Part shown: one piece after another, positions 20,481-24,717 of the stretch | Numbering within the stretch: position 1 is the first letter of the stretch | How the letters are laid out: the number at the start of each line of letters is the position of its first letter | Assembly: GCA_003008705.1 (NCBI GenBank) | Contig: PDUO01000139.1 | Location: 2,552-27,268, forward strand | Length of the DNA stretch: 24,717 nt | Direction: 5' to 3' | From: Pezicula radicicola | Taxonomy: Eukaryota; Ascomycota; Leotiomycetes; Helotiales; Dermateaceae | The notes under the pieces: model-generated | Databases searched by the model: none | What the model saw: the letters and a program-made list of their open reading frames with translations, nothing else | What the model was told of the DNA's origin: nothing | Made by a program: the position numbers and the translations under genes

Positions 20481-22100
20481 ATTACTCTTATAGACTAAGC
20501 TATTTATAGATATAAGTTATTATAATAAAAGTATATAATTAGAAAATAAAATAATAAATTATTAGAATATCTAAATTAAACTTTCTAACTATACTAAGAA
20601 TATATATAATATAAATTATAAGAATAATAAAATTATTTCTTATTAATTTTTAAAGAGTAGATTTATTTTTTAAAAAGAATATTAGTTATTAGTTTAAAAT
20701 AATTATTAATTTAATTTAAATAAAGAAGATATATTAATTATAAATTAATAATATTTTATCTTTTTTAATATTTTAAAAATAACTTTTTTATTATTAGATT
20801 ATTAATTATAAGTTTTAAAAATAAAAGATTATAAAAGAAAATTTAATAGTTTTTATTTAATAAATAAATATTTATTTTTTTATATTATTATTATTAATTA
20901 GATTTAAATATATAATTAATAATATTTTATATTTTTAAATTTATTTATTTAAATTTATAATAAAGACTATAATATTAAATAATTTTAAATAAAAAAATTT
21001 TAAAAGTTATTTTTAATAATCTCTTTTTCTTTAATACTTAAAGATATAAATATATTTTTTATTTTATTTATATAATATAATTAATATAATTATATAAATT
21101 ATTTAAAAGTATATTAATTAAACTTATTATATTAAAGTTAATAAATAATTAAAAATTAAAAAAATTATATTATAAAAGTTTATTATTTAATATATTTTAA
21201 GTTTAAATATAAATAAACTAAGTTTTAAAAAAGAATTAATTAATTAAAAAATTAAACTTTCTTTAAATAAAGAATTATATTATTTTAAAATAATTTTAAA
21301 TATTAATATTATATTTCTTTTATAAGTAATACTTTATACTTATATTTATATATATTAATTAATATTTATAATATAAAATTATTAATATTTTTAACTTTCT
21401 TTATATATATATCTTTTACTTTTAATAATTTAAAAATATAATTTAAAAGTTAATTAATATAAAATATATTTTTATTTTCTTAGTTTAAAAGAACTTTAAA
21501 AAATATAAGATATTTTTAATTAGATACTTTAACTTTTTTACTAGTTTTTAAATAAATCTATTATTTAGAATTTTAATAATTTAAATAATAATAAAACTTT
21601 TATTAATAATACTAGTATAATAACTTTTTAGTTTAATTTTATAAAGGTTTAATATAATAATATATTTAAATATATTATAAATTAATAAAATAAAAAACTA
21701 TATATTTATATTATAATTTTAAAATATAATATTAAATTTTAATTTTATATTTTATTTATTTAAAACTAAAAGAAATAAAGTATTTTTTATTATTTTAATT
21801 ATAATTTAATTTATTTTAAAATAATATTTTAGAATTAAATTAAATTAATATTATAATATAATTATTATAATATTAATATCTAATATTTTATTTATTACTT
21901 TTATATATTAAACTATATTACTCTAACTAATTAGAAGCTAAAGATTTATACTAAACTAAGTTTATTTAGAATTAGTTTAATAGTTTATTTTAATTATAAG
22001 AATTACTCTCTTAGTTATTAGTTATTAGTAACTAATTAAATCTAATATTAAATAAACTTATATATATTAAAACTAAATAAAAAGTACTAGTAGAATATAG
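20481..22100. other. RIPed AT-rich DNA, no recognisable gene
   Basis: Almost only A and T, with very few G/C and essentially no CpA or TpG. No open frame and no domain can be read. It is probably a degraded repeat, perhaps including the 5' part of the retrotransposon to its right. Confidence 0.7.
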
Positions 22101-24717
22101 TAGACTAATTAATAAAGGATTAATATTAGTATAGTAATTATACTAATACTAATTAGTAGATATATAGATTAGAAAGTTATTTACTCTTTTAAAGGATAAT
22201 AATAATCTTAAAATATACTAAATACTAATTAGCTTATCTTTATTTATAATAATAAATAAAGTATATAAGTAAAAGTAGAAGATTAGATACTAGAATTATA
22301 GAATTAACCTAGAAAATAAAGAGATAAAAAAGAGAGATTATTAAAAGTATATAGTTATAAAGACTTACTTTTATAAGAATATTCTCTCTAAGTAACTAGG
22401 TATATTAAAGAGAGAGCTATATATCTAAAGAGTTTATATACTATAGTATAAGAAGTTTAATAATAAAACTATTATAATTATAGATACTCTTTTTATTATA
22501 TTAGAAGAAGAGGAACTATATAAATAAACTAATAAAGAAATTAAGATTATTTATAAATATATTAGTAAAATAAGAATATAAAAACTATAATACTAGATAT
22601 ATCTTAAGTACCTTTATCTTAAATACTACTTATAAACTACTAGTAAACTATATAAACTAGTATAGCTTAGAGTTATTAAGAACTATTTATTTATATCTAC
22701 TAATATAAAAACTACCTTTTCTAAGATATTATAAATAGATTATCTAAGTTATAATAAATAATTAGAACTAATTCTCTTTCTCTTTCTCTCTTTCTCTAAT
22801 AAGTAAATAATACCTTTTTAAAACTATTAAAATATAAAAAGTTTATTAGTATATTTATAGATATATATAAAGGAACTAGTAATAGTAATAAAACTATATA
22901 TAAATAATTAAAAATATAATAATAATAATAATAGTTTTAACTTTAAACTAATAATTTTCTATAATATCTATATAAGAGCTAGTTTACTACTAAAGGGATA
23001 TAAACTAATATTTCTTATTATATTAAAAAGCTTAGTCTAGAGTAATTATTATAATTATAAATTAAATAAAAAGTTTATTAAAACTATATATAATTATTAT
23101 TATAATTTCTTTAAAGACTTTAGTTATTATTAAAAGAATCTTAATATATAAAACTTAATATTATTATATATAATTATATAAGAGAATACTAAGAAGTTAA
23201 TAAAAGAGACTTTATAAATTCTAATTAATAAGTTTTAAAAATTAAAGTATAAATTATAATTAAATCTATATAATAATAACTTCTTTTATAATAAACTTAT
23301 TAAAACTTACTAAAGAGTACTAGTTTATAGAAATATAACCTCTAATCTATTAATAACTATAAAGTATTTATTAAATAAGTTAAAATCNTTTATTATTATA
23401 TATAAAAAAGAGTAATTAATATTTACTAGTACTTTCTTTATAAACTACTAGTATTATTAAAATAATAATTATATTAATTAAACTTATAATAGTTTTAAAG
23501 GAACTAGATATAAGTAGTCTAGATAAATATAAAAATACTTTATTTATAATAAAGAAAGTTATTATTCTTAGAAATACTTTATAAAAGAAAGAAATAAGAC
23601 TAGAAGTAAATAAGAATAAAAAAGACTATTATAATTATAATAGATATTCTACTAATATCTTATTAAATTTAAAAGATATATAAAAGAAGAAAAAGAATCT
23701 AAGGCTAGTACTAGTAATCTTAATATTAAAATAAACTATAATAATAAACCTAATATCTCTCTAAGTACTTACTTTATAAGCTTATACTATATTATAATTA
23801 ATAACTTTAAATTAGAAGATATAGTATTAATAACTTTAATTCTAGTAGATAAAGTCTTTCTTTACTTTATTAAACTTAATTTTTTTTTTTTAAACTACTC
23901 TAAGAAATTAATTTAACCTATCTAATAAGAGAAATTAAATAAATAATAAGAAAGAATTATTTTCTAAGGTTATTTAAAGGAATAAAAATAATAATTCTTT
24001 TATATATAAATTAAATACCTTTAGATATATCTTTATATTATTTATAAGTATTATAATTAATATAAAAGTTTTAAAATAATTAATAAATAAATATAAATAG
24101 TTTTATACTCTTTAAATACTTAATAAAACTATTAAACTAGATATCTTTATTAAAGACTAAGTAAATATATAATTTAAAATTAAATTAATCTTATTTATTA
24201 GATTTATATAGTTAATAATACTAGTTAGTAAGATTAAATTTTATATTATTAAAATTAATACTTTATTTTTACTTTATCTAATAGATATAAATAGAATATA
24301 AATCTATTATAATAATCTTAATAATCTATTAGTTAATAAAAAAATATTAATACTAGTAATAAGATACTATAAGTATTTATTTCTTTATAGTAATCTTCTC
24401 TAATACTTTAATCTTTTATTATTAAATCTATTAACTAAAATCTATACTATTTAACTATTATTAAATTAAAATAACTCTACTATAGATTTAGATATTTAGT
24501 TATTAATTAACTCTAGAGATTATTTAAATATATTAATTATAATATTAAAAAGAAAACTCTAGAATATCTTACTAAGTTCTATTACTATTATTAAAAGTAT
24601 AAGAAATTACTTAGTAGATTTTATTTTATCTTTTAAGATAATATTAATTTTAACTATATAATTATTATTAATATTATATATATTAATAATAATCTAGTAT
24701 TATATATTATTAATAAA
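22100..24717 (+). mobile_element. RIP-degraded LTR retrotransposon, gag region recognisable
   Basis: A plus-strand reading around 23370-23620 stays in one frame over long stretches, interrupted only by TAA/TAG codons that RIP makes from CAA, CAG or TGG. It contains KYLLNKLKSFIIIYKKE, then TSTFFINY, then a zinc-knuckle skeleton: four Tyr codons at 23536, 23545, 23560 and 23575 with CX2CX4HX4C spacing, followed by KERNKTRSK. I recall a matching gag architecture from fungal copia-type elements (from memory; not searched). Pol would lie further right, partly outside the window. The left limit is approximate. One undetermined base (n) lies at 23388. Confidence 0.6.

Overview
ORGANISM. This looks like a filamentous ascomycete (Pezizomycotina) chromosome. 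Every protein-coding gene is split by short introns (42-78 nt, donors GTAAGT/GTATGT/GTGAGT, branch sites CTAAC/CTGAC), and the proteins belong to fungal families. The flanks are extremely AT-rich and TpA-rich, and CpA and TpG are almost absent, which is the signature of repeat-induced point mutation (RIP). The species cannot be fixed from the sequence.

LAYOUT. (1) About 1-7030 is a RIP-degraded repeat block. It holds two diverged minus-strand copies of one element, offset by about 3.3 kb, with tandem repeats between and after them. (2) About 7031-20480 is a normal-composition gene island: P450 (-), Baeyer-Villiger monooxygenase (+), SDR (-), dienelactone hydrolase remnant (+), phenol-hydroxylase-type FAD monooxygenase remnant (-), and HSL-type alpha/beta hydrolase (+). 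(3) About 20481-24717 is a second RIP block. Its right half carries the gag region of an LTR retrotransposon on the plus strand. I rebuilt gene models by hand from splice signals. Four are intact: P450 592 aa, BVMO 596 aa, SDR 290 aa and hydrolase 330 aa. In each of these the exon phases add up exactly.

GENES TOGETHER (inference). The set fits an oxidative, ring- or chain-cleaving pathway: hydroxylation (P450), alcohol to ketone (SDR), ketone to ester or lactone (BVMO), and hydrolysis (alpha/beta hydrolase). The aromatic hydroxylase and dienelactone hydrolase would have belonged to the same programme but are now broken. No PKS, NRPS or terpene synthase, transcription factor or transporter is visible, so this is either a catabolic cluster or the decaying edge of a larger one.

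MAIN NOVELTY. Two related elements of about 204 bp lie in the island, at 8061-8265 and 15583-15785. They have LTR-like ends, and each is flanked by a perfect 5-bp target-site duplication (TTCCC and ACAAT). The first landed in the last codons of the P450 gene and replaced its final five residues and stop codon. The second landed in the dienelactone hydrolase gene, where removing it restores the reading frame exactly. Both carry TGA(C/G)TCA and TCACGTGA motifs. Together with the internal stop in the FAD monooxygenase, this shows a gene cluster decaying inside a RIP-active neighbourhood.
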